Shown: positions 43,004-52,693 of the stretch, one piece after another | Numbering within the stretch: position 1 is the first letter of the stretch | Layout: each line of letters opens with the position of its first letter | NCBI RefSeq assembly: GCF_016735595.1 | Contig: NZ_JAERRB010000009.1 | Coordinates: 1-64,000, forward strand | Direction of reading: 5' to 3' | DNA length: 64,000 nucleotides | Source: Chryseolinea lacunae | Lineage (GTDB): Bacteria; Bacteroidota; Bacteroidia; Cytophagales; Cyclobacteriaceae | Notes under the pieces: model-generated | What the model was told of the DNA's origin: nothing | The model's database searches: none | Seen by the model: the letters and a program-made list of their open reading frames with translations, nothing else | Translations under genes and position numbers: made by a program

Positions 43004-44527
43004 TTATTTATCCCACCACACTTTCGTGTCGAGGTTGTCGGGGCCCTGGTCGGTGATGGCCGCTTGCACCTTCGCGTTGTTCACCAGCAATTCGGAGGGA
43101 GGATAGGTGAGTCGCGTAATGAAGTCCACCGTTCTTCCGGGGAAAGGATTTACGGCGAGCACCGGGAAGCCTGTGCGGCGGAAGTTAGACCATGCTTCGG
43201 GTCCATTCAGGAAAGAAGCCACCCAATATTCATAGCCAATTTGCGACAGCTCGTTGCCGTCGAACGTGTCGAGCATGTCGCCCACATAGGTGTCGCGATC
43301 TGCGCCGGCCACCGTTGAGTTCACGTCATACAACGCCATCTGGTCCATGTGTGCCTTGATGCCTGCCGAATAGAAGTCGGCGGCTGTGCCATCGGTTACC
43401 CAACCTTTAAGGCGGGCTTCTGCCAGCAACAGGTTAGACTGTCCGGCCGTGACCAGAAACACGGGCGATGTGCGTTTCACCAGGCGCGTGCGATCCACCT
43501 GGCTGTAGGCATAGCGTGCGCCACCGCCGGGCAAAGTACCGGCCGACACATCGGCCGTGCCATCGGTGCTGCCCATAGGCATGCCGTATTGGTTGGCGAT
43601 GGCCGTAGTGGCCACACCTGCTACCTGTCCGGGGCCGGAAGTTGCACCCACATAGCGAACGGCAATGGCCGACAGTCGCGGGTCGTTGTTGTTCTTCAGG
43701 GCGTCTACAAAGGGAGCGGCCAGGTAATAGTTTGCTGCTTCTGTGCTGTTCAGCAGGTTGCCTACCGGGCTCACAAAGTTAGCATCGTGTTTCACCACAG
43801 CGTTGTCTGCATTCACCAGAATCACACCCCCTGCATAGGCGTGGGTCACGGCGGCTTGTGCTGCTGTGGCATTTGCCGCACTCAGGCGCATCCCGGCACG
43901 CAGCAACAGCGAGTAGCCAAACTTTTTCCACTTGGCAATGTTGCCGGCATAGAGCACGTCGGTTGTTTCCACTTTTCCGGCAGCATCGAGGGCATCTGTG
44001 GCTTCGGTCAGCTCCTTAATGATATCGGTGTAGATGACATCCTGTTTTTGATAGTCCGGAAAAAACACCTGGTCGGAATAGCCTTTGCCTGCGTTGGTGT
44101 AGGGCACACTGCCATAGGTATCGGTGAGCACGATGAACGCATTGGCCCGCACGATGCGCGCCATGTTGGTGAGGTTGCTCCGCGTGGTGTTGGTGCTGTT
44201 GCGCACAATCACATCGGCGGTATACTTCACCACGTTTTGGTAGTAGTTGATCCAGACGGCCGGGGTGTTGTTGATGTTCACCTGGTTGAAGTTGGCGCCC
44301 ACCAGCAAGCCGGTGTTGGAAGAAATTACCTGCTGCACAATGCCGGCTTCATAGTTCATGGAGCCTGCGGGAAACGACGAAAAGATGACAGCGTCGTTGA
44401 GCACCAGCGCAGGGTCGAGATTGGTGATGCCCGTTTTGCTGGTGTTGAGTTCATCAAAATTGTTTTCACATGACGTGATGACGCTGAACACGCATATCAG
44501 AAAACTGAGGTTTATTATCTTTTTCAT
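43004..44527 (-). CDS. SusD/RagB-like nutrient-binding lipoprotein
   Basis: Surface lipoprotein of 507 residues that binds the nutrient and acts as a lid on the SusC transporter. The lipobox is in the N-terminus MKKIINLSFLICVFSVITSC, with Cys20 as the lipidated residue. The sequence is of the SusD-like type 2 group: FDELNTSKTGITNLDPALVL, WINYYQNVVKYTADV and the TPR-like RIVRANAFIVLTDTYGSVPY are all typical, and the C-terminus ends PDNLDTKVWWDK. It starts 11 bases after susC. The ligand cannot be read; the neighbours suggest an acid sugar or oligomer thereof. Confidence 0.93.
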   Translation of the reverse strand: MKKIINLSFLICVFSVITSCENNFDELNTSKTGITNLDPALVLNDAVIFSSFPAGSMNYEAGIVQQVISSNTGLLVGANFNQVNINNTPAVWINYYQNVVKYTADVIVRNSTNTTRSNLTNMARIVRANAFIVLTDTYGSVPYTNAGKGYSDQVFFPDYQKQDVIYTDIIKELTEATDALDAAGKVETTDVLYAGNIAKWKKFGYSLLLRAGMRLSAANATAAQAAVTHAYAGGVILVNADNAVVKHDANFVSPVGNLLNSTEAANYYLAAPFVDALKNNNDPRLSAIAVRYVGATSGPGQVAGVATTAIANQYGMPMGSTDGTADVSAGTLPGGGARYAYSQVDRTRLVKRTSPVFLVTAGQSNLLLAEARLKGWVTDGTAADFYSAGIKAHMDQMALYDVNSTVAGADRDTYVGDMLDTFDGNELSQIGYEYWVASFLNGPEAWSNFRRTGFPVLAVNPFPGRTVDFITRLTYPPSELLVNNAKVQAAITDQGPDNLDTKVWWDK

Positions 44528-44538
44528 GCGATGTGCGA

Positions 44539-47500
44539 TTAAAATTTAACATTCAAGTTGAAGCCGATGCTGCGGGTTGTGGGCACGCTGGGCGATTCCA
44601 GTCCCACCACGTTGTCGGAACCGTAGCTGAAGCTTTCGGGGTCGATGTTGGGCACCCATTTTTTCAGCATCAGCACATTGTTGGCCACGAAGCTGAGGCG
44701 AAGCCCCTTGATCGGGAACGACGCGCTGAGAAACTTCGTGAAGTCATAGCCCACGGTTATCTGGCGCAACTTCCAATAGCCTGCGTCGTAGATGACCGGC
44801 TCAATGAGTCCTGAACCCCGCACCACCGAATAGAAGTCTTCGGCAACGGCAGCCACGTTGTTGATTTCGCTGGCGGCATTCACGCCCACGCCAACCACCG
44901 CGCCTTTTTGCGCGCCCGTTACAGGGTCAACGCCACCTTCTCTGCCCACCAGGGTTTCTTTCGACAAACCGTGGCGATAGGCATTGAAGTTTGTTCCGGA
45001 CAACACTTTGCCACCCAGCTTGAAGTCGATGAGGACGGAAGCCGTTATGCCTTTGTAGTTGAAAGCGTTTGTGAACCCGCCTACCCACTTGGGCAACGCG
45101 CTTCCAAAGGGTATGAGTTTGGTAGTGGGCAGGGCCACACCGTTGGCGCCATACACAATCATGCCCTTGTGATCGGGATTGACAGAACCGTCGTCTCTGC
45201 GATAGCCAAAGCCAACGATCTGACCCAGCTCTTCGCCCACAATTTGCTGCACAAAGCCGTTGAACACGTGTGTGCCCGTGGTGATGTTTTCACCCGGTGT
45301 GTCGGTGATGATGCTCAGCACTTTGGTGATGTTGTAGGCCCCGTTGAACGTGAAGTCCCACTGGAAGTTGTCGGTGCGCACGGGCACCAGGTTCACCATC
45401 AATTCGATGCCTTTGTTCTGGCTCTTACCGCTGTTGATAAGCGTGTTGATGTAGCCCGAAGCGTCAGACACCTGTGCACGCACGATCTGATCGGTGGTGA
45501 TTTTCTTATACACAGCCAGGTCGACGTTGACGCGGTTGTCGAACATTTTTAATTCCAAACCCAATTCGGTTTCGTCCACTTTCATGGGGCGAAGGTTGGC
45601 GTTGGGCACAAGCGTTGCAGAGGTTCCCACCGGTTGACCGCCAAACTGGTTGGCGTTTACCGAATAGAAAAGCTGGTTGGCATAGGGCGGCACATCCGAG
45701 TCGCTACCCACGCTGGCAAACGCTGCCCTCACCTTTCCAAAGTTGAGCCAGCTCAAATTGTCGCCAAGGGTTTGCGTGAACACATAGCTGGCCGACACCG
45801 ATGGATACAGGATGCTGCGGTTGCCGGGCGACAGTGTGCTGAACCAGTCGTTGCGGACGGTGGCATTGAGGTAGAGAAACTGTTTGTAGTTTACTTCGGC
45901 TGTTCCATAAAGTGAATTCACACCACGTTCAACCAGATCGTAGGTAGGATCTTTTGCACGACCGTTTTGCACGGTATACAAATCTTTTACCACAAAGTCT
46001 GTTACCTGCACAACGTTGGAGTCGAAGCGCCGGCGCATCTGGTTTCCGCCGCCGGTCACATTCAATCCGAAGTTACCAAACTCTTTGTTGAAGGTGAGCA
46101 GGAAGTCTATGTTGGTTTCGCGGAAGCGGCGTGCCTCCTGCGTGTAGAGGCCGTTGAAGAATCCCGGAACGGCTGCCAGCACTGAACCCGAGCTGATGGA
46201 TGCTTTGCCGGTAGGCAGGTTGATGTAGTCAGAATCGCGTGTCCAGAAATCCTGACCGCCGCGCACTTGCAACGACAGCCATTTTGTGAAATCATATTTC
46301 ACCGAGAGATTTCCCATGATGCGATCGCGGCGAATGTTGCCCTTCACCTGGTCGAGCACCCAATAGGGATTGGTGCGGTTGGTGAAACGCGAATACAAAT
46401 ATTCGCCACCGCCGGGATTGTAGGCGTTTGCACGCAGCAACTCCAACGGCATGGTGTTGGCCATGGCATAGAGCGATGTGGGAATGGAGTTGTCCTGGTC
46501 CGACACTACGGGAGGATTTTTCGTGACCTCGTTGGCATAGTTCACGTTGCCCTTGAAGCTGAATTTCGACGACAGGTCGTAGCTAAAGCCCAGGTTAAGC
46601 GTGTTGCGTTTGTAGGAGTTGTTGGGCGTAACACCCTTGCTGTCCATGTTGGACACCGACAGGTTCATGCCACCCTTGTCGCTGTTGGCCGAAAGCGACA
46701 CGCTATTGGTGAAGTTCTGACCGTGGCGATAAAATTTATTGAGGATGCCTTTCTGCGCCACATAGGGCACTTGCACATTGTTGTATAACAACTGTGTCAT
46801 GCCAGGCTCGATTTTGGGACCAAACGACCATTGGCCTGTGGTGGGATTGGGAAGTGCACCTGCCGACGCGGGGCCAAGTCCGTTTTCGCCCTGACCATAT
46901 TCGTATTGATAGTCGGTGAAGTCCAAAATCTTTTCGTCGGTGTAGTTCATGTTGTAGGTCACGCCGATGCCACGTGCGCCGATGGTGCGCGACTTGGTGG
47001 TGATCATGATCACGCCGTCTTTTGCACGCGATCCGTAGAGGGCTGCGGCTGTGGCGCCTTTCAGCACCGTCATGTTTTCGATGTCGTCGGGGTTGATGCT
47101 GTTCAAGCCGTCGCCACCGTCGGTCGACGCTCCACCGCCTTTGTTGGCCACCGAGTTGTCGCCGGCGGTGTTGCCTTGGTTGGTACCGAAGCTGGTGTTG
47201 TCAATGGGCACACCGTTCACCACGATGAGCGGCGTGTTCTGACCACCAAACGATGATTGGCCACGGATACGAATCTTTGAAGATCCACCGGGGCCAGTGC
47301 CCAGCGACGTCACGTTCACACCGGCCACTTTGCCTTGCAACGTGCTCATCACGTTCGAACCACGGTTCACCGAGATCTGGTCGCCGGTTACTTTCGATGT
47401 GGCATAGCCCAAGCTCTTGGCCGACTTCTCGATGCCCAAAGCCGTCACTACTACTTCATCCAACGATTGCAGGTCGGGGTTTAAAGAAATGTCTATTACG

Positions 47501-48165
47501 GTGCGTCCGCCCACAGGAGTTTCCTGTGACGCATAGCCTACGAACGAGAACACCAGCACGGCATTGTCGTCGGCCACGGTGAGGGAGAACTTTCCATCGG
47601 AGTCGGTAGTAGTTCCGTTAGTCGTTCCTTTTTCCACCACGTTCACACCGGGGAAGCCCACGCCCGATTCGTCTTTCACCACACCGGTGATGGTCTTGGC
47701 GGCAATGGCGGCGCGCACATCAACCCGTTGAATGGGTTCGGCGGTTGCAAACGTGCTGAAGTCTTCCGCTTTATCGAGTGCCAGCGAAGGCACCATGAGC
47801 GTGGAGCTCTGGGGCTGGTTGGCGCTGCGCATTTGTTTTTTGTAAATCACATAAAAATTGTCGCCGGCTTTTTCATAGTACAGGCCGGTGTCTTTCAACA
47901 CACTGTCGAGGGCTTGTTCCACACCTTTGAAGGTGGCGGCCGAAAAGTGAACCTGCTTGTTCTCAATCCATTCGTCTTTGTAGGCAATAGAGATGGAATA
48001 CGATCGCTCGAGTTCACTCAACGCTTGCTTCAGAGAGCTCACGTCTCCGGAACGTTGCTGTGCGTGCAGGGGTCGGCTCACCGCCGCATACACTTGGTCG
48101 TGTTGCGACATTGCCTGAACGTGCACCATCAGCAACAAGCCGAGTAGTAGGTAGCAATTTTTCAT
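44539..48165 (-). CDS. SusC/RagA-type TonB-dependent transporter with STN domain
   Basis: Outer-membrane importer of 1208 residues. Signal peptide (about 1-20), an STN domain (about 35-110, with SLKQALSELERSYSISIAYK), a carboxypeptidase-regulatory-like repeat (about 155-230, TGVVKDESGVGFPGVNV), the plug with the SusC signature (IRGQSSFGGQNTPLIVVNG and IENMTVLKGATAAALYGSRA), and a large barrel ending in SIGFNLNVKF. The STN domain is the signalling part that contacts a FecR-type anti-sigma protein, and fecR is the gene directly upstream, so expression should be substrate-induced. It is co-transcribed with susD. Confidence 0.95.
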   Translation of the reverse strand: MKNCYLLLGLLLMVHVQAMSQHDQVYAAVSRPLHAQQRSGDVSSLKQALSELERSYSISIAYKDEWIENKQVHFSAATFKGVEQALDSVLKDTGLYYEKAGDNFYVIYKKQMRSANQPQSSTLMVPSLALDKAEDFSTFATAEPIQRVDVRAAIAAKTITGVVKDESGVGFPGVNVVEKGTTNGTTTDSDGKFSLTVADDNAVLVFSFVGYASQETPVGGRTVIDISLNPDLQSLDEVVVTALGIEKSAKSLGYATSKVTGDQISVNRGSNVMSTLQGKVAGVNVTSLGTGPGGSSKIRIRGQSSFGGQNTPLIVVNGVPIDNTSFGTNQGNTAGDNSVANKGGGASTDGGDGLNSINPDDIENMTVLKGATAAALYGSRAKDGVIMITTKSRTIGARGIGVTYNMNYTDEKILDFTDYQYEYGQGENGLGPASAGALPNPTTGQWSFGPKIEPGMTQLLYNNVQVPYVAQKGILNKFYRHGQNFTNSVSLSANSDKGGMNLSVSNMDSKGVTPNNSYKRNTLNLGFSYDLSSKFSFKGNVNYANEVTKNPPVVSDQDNSIPTSLYAMANTMPLELLRANAYNPGGGEYLYSRFTNRTNPYWVLDQVKGNIRRDRIMGNLSVKYDFTKWLSLQVRGGQDFWTRDSDYINLPTGKASISSGSVLAAVPGFFNGLYTQEARRFRETNIDFLLTFNKEFGNFGLNVTGGGNQMRRRFDSNVVQVTDFVVKDLYTVQNGRAKDPTYDLVERGVNSLYGTAEVNYKQFLYLNATVRNDWFSTLSPGNRSILYPSVSASYVFTQTLGDNLSWLNFGKVRAAFASVGSDSDVPPYANQLFYSVNANQFGGQPVGTSATLVPNANLRPMKVDETELGLELKMFDNRVNVDLAVYKKITTDQIVRAQVSDASGYINTLINSGKSQNKGIELMVNLVPVRTDNFQWDFTFNGAYNITKVLSIITDTPGENITTGTHVFNGFVQQIVGEELGQIVGFGYRRDDGSVNPDHKGMIVYGANGVALPTTKLIPFGSALPKWVGGFTNAFNYKGITASVLIDFKLGGKVLSGTNFNAYRHGLSKETLVGREGGVDPVTGAQKGAVVGVGVNAASEINNVAAVAEDFYSVVRGSGLIEPVIYDAGYWKLRQITVGYDFTKFLSASFPIKGLRLSFVANNVLMLKKWVPNIDPESFSYGSDNVVGLESPSVPTTRSIGFNLNVKF

Positions 48166-48246
48166 AGGTTATGGTTTTAAGTTGTGTAGTTCGTTTCCGG
48201 GTTAATAAACAAATCACATCGGCAGTCTCACGTCTTCATGTTTTCT

Positions 48247-48264
48247 GATGCAGGCCCCTGCATC
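48247..48264. other. small hairpin between fecR and susC
   Basis: A perfect 8-bp inverted repeat (48247-48254 with 48257-48264) with a 2-nt centre sits in the 119-base gap between fecR and susC. It may lower read-through or mark an operator; position is the only evidence. Confidence 0.45.
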
Positions 48265-48284
48265 CGGGTTTGGCTATACGTTGT

Positions 48285-49286
48285 TTATTCTTCAATTGAA
48301 ATTGTCTGTCCGTTGCGGGTGATCTTCAGCTGAAAGGCTTTTGCCATCTGCTGCAGCAACACGTCGTCGTCGCCCAGGGGCATGGACCCCGACACGGTTT
48401 GTTCGAGCAAGGTGGTGTCGGTCACCTTCACATCGAGTCCATAGTTGTCGGTGAGCATGCGCACCATTTCGCCGAGGCTGGTGTGGTTGAGCATGATCTT
48501 GTTTTGCGTCCACGCGGTGTAGAGCCTGGGGTCCACTTCTTCTTTCTTATACTTGCTGCCTTTGAACTCGACCATGTCGCCGGGTTTCATCAGAATTTTT
48601 TCGCGTGTTTTTTCCAGCGGGAGGTTGAGGCGAATCTGGCCCGAGTTGAGGATGACGGTGGTTTTGAGGGTGCGCTTATAGACGTTGAACGTGGTGCCCA
48701 ACACTTCCACGCTCACGCCATCGCTGGTCATGACTTTGAAAGGTTTGTGATCTTTGGTGTGCACCACCGAGAAGAACGCTTCGCCTTCGAGCCAGATTTC
48801 GCGTTCGGGCTTTTCGGTCCAGTTGTTCAGAATGCGGAGGGAGGAGTTGGCGTTGAGGATGACTTTGGAATTGTCGGGCAGCACCACGGTTTTGGTTTCG
48901 CCATAGGCGGTGGTGTATTCCTTCCAGGGTTTTGTGCCGGTCATGAAGTAGACGGCCGTTACCATCAGCAGGGTGATGACGGCTGCGGCCACGCCATACC
49001 ACCGGTAGGCCGGGGCCATGAGCGAACGGCCTTGCTCGCGGGCCGTGTCGATGTGCCGCACCCGGTCCCAGAGCTGGGCCAGGTCTTCGGTTGACAACGT
49101 GTGGTTCGAGAACCGGATGCTTTCCAGGATGGCACGGGCTTCTTCTACGTCTTCGCGTTTTTCGGGATGCTGCTTGAGCCAGGCCTCCCAAAACACGTGC
49201 GCGCTGTGGTCGCCCGGGTGCGCCACCCAATAGTGGAAATAGTCGTCGGTCACAAAGTCGTTTACCGAGAAATTAGTATACTTCAT
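48285..49286 (-). CDS. FecR-family anti-sigma/signal transducer
   Basis: A 333-residue single-pass inner-membrane protein. Cytoplasmic part about residues 1-85 with FWEAWLKQHPEKREDVEEA, which resembles the sigma-binding segment; membrane helix about 95-115 (VAAAVITLLMVTAVYFM); periplasmic FecR domain (about 125-225, AYGETKTVVLPDNSKVILNA) and a C-terminal DUF4974 domain (about 260-333) that mirrors STN. It receives the signal from the STN domain of the SusC protein and controls an ECF sigma factor. No ECF gene is adjacent; the only one in the window is at 16913, 31 kb away. Start at the ATG at 49286, not the upstream frame. Confidence 0.92.
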   Translation of the reverse strand: MKYTNFSVNDFVTDDYFHYWVAHPGDHSAHVFWEAWLKQHPEKREDVEEARAILESIRFSNHTLSTEDLAQLWDRVRHIDTAREQGRSLMAPAYRWYGVAAAVITLLMVTAVYFMTGTKPWKEYTTAYGETKTVVLPDNSKVILNANSSLRILNNWTEKPEREIWLEGEAFFSVVHTKDHKPFKVMTSDGVSVEVLGTTFNVYKRTLKTTVILNSGQIRLNLPLEKTREKILMKPGDMVEFKGSKYKKEEVDPRLYTAWTQNKIMLNHTSLGEMVRMLTDNYGLDVKVTDTTLLEQTVSGSMPLGDDDVLLQQMAKAFQLKITRNGQTISIEE

Positions 49287-49440
49287 CACAGGTCGTAAAG
49301 GTCGGTTTGGGTGTGAATAAGCCTTAAGAGGGGGCACTTTGGGAGATCTCACCGTTTTTTTTGAAAATATTTTTTCAGCGAAGCCGAAGCCGGTTTGAAA
49401 AGGCTGTCATTACTATATGGATTGAGTTAGTCTTTGTTGT

Positions 49441-49645
49441 AGGGTGTGCATCGATGTGGGGCCTGAAGGAATTGGGTTGCGGATGGCATGTGCGTGGCCG
49501 GGCAGCGATCGCAACGGAAAGCCCACAGCCGCGGGGATTGCGGGTGGGGCGAGGACTTGCAGTGGAGAGCGCGGTGCCCCGACGCGTCGGGCAGCCCGCA
49601 TGGATGGTTCCCGACATGCCGATTGTTAGACCCTTGCGGCAAGCG
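49441..49645. repeat. G+C-rich structured intergenic element
   Basis: This part of the 415-base fecR-ribF gap is clearly richer in G+C than its surroundings. It contains two similar segments, GATCGCAACGGAAAGCCC (49507-49524) and GACTTGCAGTGGAGAGCGC (49553-49571), and a perfect 14-bp palindrome CCCGACGCGTCGGG (49578-49591). I recall similar short G+C-rich intergenic segments with such GGAAAGC boxes in other Bacteroidota, which would make this a dispersed repeat or structured RNA; that is memory, not a search. No ORF is supported. Confidence 0.45.
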
Positions 49646-49701
49646 CAGACCCTCCTCCCATTTCCTAATTTTTATACCTTTAGGGCCGAAACCAGAATGG
49701 G

Positions 49702-50628
49702 ATGAAGATTTATCACGGGATTGAAGATTTTGCGCGGCTGGATTGCGCCGTTGTGACAAGCGGAACATTCGACGGGGTGCACGTGGGGCATCAGAAAATC
49801 CTGTCGCGCCTGCGCGAAACGGCAACCAAGAGCAATGGCGAAACGGTGGTGATCACCTTTTGGCCTCACCCCCGCCTGGTGCTGCATCCCGAAGACACCA
49901 GCCTGAAGCTGCTCAACACCTTCGAAGAAAAAGCCGAGTTGCTCAAGGCACAGGGCATAGACCACCTGGTGCGCATTCCGTTTACCAAAGAGTTTTCGCA
50001 GCTCACCTCCGAGGAATTCATCACTGAAATTATCGTGAAGACCATTGGCACCAAGAAGCTGGTGATTGGCCACGACCACCACTTTGGCAAGAACCGCGAA
50101 GGCAGCTTTGAGCAACTGATGCTGAACGGACCCAAGTATGGCTTTGAAGTGGAAGAGATTCCGCGCCAGGACATAGACCACGTGGGCGTGAGCTCCACCA
50201 AAATACGCAAGGCCCTCGAAGAAGGCGACATCGACACGGCCACCCACTTTCTGGGCGGCTACTATGGCCTGACCGGCCGCGTGGTGATGGGCGACAAACT
50301 GGGCCGCCTGCTGGGCTACCCCACGGCCAACATCGAAGTGGACACGGCCTACAAACTCATTCCCGCCGACGGCATTTATGCGGCCACCGTGAGCCACGAA
50401 CACCAACGCTACGACGGCATGCTCTACATTGGCAACCGCCCCACCGTGAACGGCCTGATGCGAAGAATTGAAGTGAACCTCTTCGATTTTCAAAAAGACA
50501 TCTATGGCGAAGCCCTCACCGTGCACTTTCACAAACTCATCCGCGGCGACATCCGGTTCAACGATCTGGAAGAATTAAAACAGCAGCTGCACCTTGATAA
50601 GGTAGCAGCTTTGAACATATTGCGATAG
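49702..50628 (+). CDS. ribF: bifunctional riboflavin kinase/FAD synthetase
   Basis: Makes FMN and then FAD from riboflavin; cytoplasmic. The 308-residue protein has the N-terminal nucleotidyltransferase (FAD synthetase) domain with TSGTFDGVHVGHQKIL (about residues 19-34), VIGHDHHFGKNREGS and SSTKIRKALEEGD, followed by the C-terminal riboflavin kinase domain (about 180-300) with LGYPTANI. TACCTTTA at 49675-49682 is a near match to the -7 element. Acetoacetyl-CoA synthetase follows 24 bases later. Confidence 0.96.
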   Translation: MKIYHGIEDFARLDCAVVTSGTFDGVHVGHQKILSRLRETATKSNGETVVITFWPHPRLVLHPEDTSLKLLNTFEEKAELLKAQGIDHLVRIPFTKEFSQLTSEEFITEIIVKTIGTKKLVIGHDHHFGKNREGSFEQLMLNGPKYGFEVEEIPRQDIDHVGVSSTKIRKALEEGDIDTATHFLGGYYGLTGRVVMGDKLGRLLGYPTANIEVDTAYKLIPADGIYAATVSHEHQRYDGMLYIGNRPTVNGLMRRIEVNLFDFQKDIYGEALTVHFHKLIRGDIRFNDLEELKQQLHLDKVAALNILR

Positions 50629-50652
50629 CAAGTTCCCTGAACCGTCTGCCCT

Positions 50653-52611
50653 ATGAAGCCCACACCCCTTTGGACCCCTTCTGCTGCGGCGAACCGCCAC
50701 ACCAACCTGACCGCCTTCATGCAATGGCTTCGCGAAAAGAAGCACATGCACTTTGAATACTATGGCCAACTGTGGGAATGGTCGGTGACCGAACCCGACG
50801 AATTCTGGGAACACCTCTGGCACTATTTCGACATTGTGCACGACGGCACCTTCGCCACCGTGACCAACGGTGAGCCTATGCCCCACACACGCTGGTTTGA
50901 AGGCACACACCTGAACTATGCCGAACACATTTTTCGCAAGGCCAGCGCCGTCTATCCGGCCATCGTGTTCAAAGACGAGACCGGCCTGGGGCGCGAGGTG
51001 AGCTGGAAAGAACTGAAGAACCAAACCGCCGCCCTGCAAAACTTTTTGCTCGAACGCGGCCTGAACGTGGGCGACCGCGTGGCGGCCTACCTGCCCTGCG
51101 TGCCCGAAGCCACGGTGGCCCTGCTGGCCGCCAGCGGACTGGGCGCCACGTGGTCGAGCTGCTCGCCCGACTTTGGCACCCCCGCCGTGATTGACCGCTT
51201 TGCCCAGATTGAACCCAAGGTGCTGATTGCCGTGGACCACTATCGCTATGGCGGCAAAGTGTTTGACAAAACCACCACCGTGCAAGAGCTGATACGCGCG
51301 CTGCCCACCGTAGAAACCGTGATTGTGATTTCGGAAAAGAACACGGCCTTTATCCACCCCACCGTGAACATTGTGTCGTGGCAGGAGGTGATGCAACGGC
51401 AGGGGCATGCGCCGGTGTTCAGGCGGGTGCCGTTCAATCATCCGTTGTGGGTGTTGTATTCGTCTGGAACAACGGGGTTGCCCAAAGCCATTGTGCATTC
51501 GCAGGGCGGCATCTTGTTGGAGCAATTGAAATACGGCACCTTTCACAACGACTTCCACGCGGGCGAGCGCTGCTTCTGGTACACCACCACGGGTTGGATG
51601 ATGTGGAACTACATACACGGCGCGCTGCTGGCCGGTGCCACCATGGTGCTCTATGACGGCAGCCCCGCCTACCCCGATTTGAAAACACTGTGGCAGTTTG
51701 CGCAAGACGCGGGCATACACCACTTCGGCACGAGTGCGGGATTTATACTGGCCAACCTGAAAGAAGGCATCGCGCCCGGCAAAGATTTTTCGTTGTCTAC
51801 GCTGCGCTCCATAAGCTCCACCGGTAGCACATTGCCACCTGAGGGATTTGCGTGGGTGTATGGTAAACTTAAAAAAGACATCTGGCTGGTGTCGATGAGT
51901 GGCGGCACAGATGTATGCAGCGCCTTTGTGGGTGGCAACCCCACGTGGCCCGTATACGCCGGCGAGATTCAATGTCGCGCGCTGGGCTGCAACCTGCAGG
52001 CCTTCGACGAAGACGGGCAGCCTGTGCACGATGATGTGGGCGAAATGGTGATCACCACCCCCATGCCCTCCATGCCCATCTTTTTCTGGAACGACAAGAC
52101 CTTTAAACGCTACACCGAAAGCTATTTCGACACCTACCCCGGTGTGTGGCGCCACGGCGACTGGGTGCGCATCACCCCGCGGCAGGGCGTGGTGATCTAC
52201 GGCCGCAGCGACGCCACCCTGAACCGTGGCGGCGTGCGCATAGGCACCAGCGAAATTTATCGCGCCGTAGACAAAGTGGCCGAAGTGAAAGACAGCCTCA
52301 TCATTTGCCTGGAGAAAGACGGCGGCCAATTCTGGATGCCTTTGTTTGTGGTGATGCAACCGGGTGTGCCGCTCACAGACGAGATCAAAAAGAAAATCAA
52401 CACGACGCTTCGCACGGACTACAGTCCACGGCATGTGCCGGATGAAATTGTTGCTGTGCCGGACATACCTTATACGATGAGTGGTAAGAAAACGGAGACG
52501 CCGGTGAAGAAGGTGCTGATGGGAAAGAAGGTGAAGGATGTGGTGAACGCAGGAGCGTTGAGGAACCCGGAGGCGATGGAGTTTTTTGTGGGATTTGGTG
52601 GAAAGAAATGA
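50653..52611 (+). CDS. acetoacetate-CoA ligase
   Basis: Activates acetoacetate to acetoacetyl-CoA with ATP (ANL superfamily); cytoplasmic. The 652-residue length and N-terminus (LWTPSAAANRHTNLTAFMQW) match the acetoacetyl-CoA synthetase family and not acetyl-CoA synthetase. Motifs: YSSGTTGLPKAIVHSQGG (AMP-binding, about residues 272-289), WYTTTGWMMWN, GDWVRITPRQGVVIYGRSD, and the C-terminal catalytic Lys in GKKTETPVKKVLMG. The role would be in ketone-body or leucine use, or polyester turnover; no partner genes are adjacent. Close behind ribF, so probably on the same transcript. Confidence 0.93.
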   Translation: MKPTPLWTPSAAANRHTNLTAFMQWLREKKHMHFEYYGQLWEWSVTEPDEFWEHLWHYFDIVHDGTFATVTNGEPMPHTRWFEGTHLNYAEHIFRKASAVYPAIVFKDETGLGREVSWKELKNQTAALQNFLLERGLNVGDRVAAYLPCVPEATVALLAASGLGATWSSCSPDFGTPAVIDRFAQIEPKVLIAVDHYRYGGKVFDKTTTVQELIRALPTVETVIVISEKNTAFIHPTVNIVSWQEVMQRQGHAPVFRRVPFNHPLWVLYSSGTTGLPKAIVHSQGGILLEQLKYGTFHNDFHAGERCFWYTTTGWMMWNYIHGALLAGATMVLYDGSPAYPDLKTLWQFAQDAGIHHFGTSAGFILANLKEGIAPGKDFSLSTLRSISSTGSTLPPEGFAWVYGKLKKDIWLVSMSGGTDVCSAFVGGNPTWPVYAGEIQCRALGCNLQAFDEDGQPVHDDVGEMVITTPMPSMPIFFWNDKTFKRYTESYFDTYPGVWRHGDWVRITPRQGVVIYGRSDATLNRGGVRIGTSEIYRAVDKVAEVKDSLIICLEKDGGQFWMPLFVVMQPGVPLTDEIKKKINTTLRTDYSPRHVPDEIVAVPDIPYTMSGKKTETPVKKVLMGKKVKDVVNAGALRNPEAMEFFVGFGGKK

Positions 52612-52693
52612 TTTTGATTTTTGGATGCCGCGACAAACTGGTGCGGGTGTCGCATAGATCGCAACTGCATTTATTGGCCGACTGATTTATTTT

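Noticed and set aside
49441-49645. FMN riboswitch before ribF
   Set aside because: The conserved FMN-aptamer boxes (such as AGGATATG and the following motifs) are not visible.
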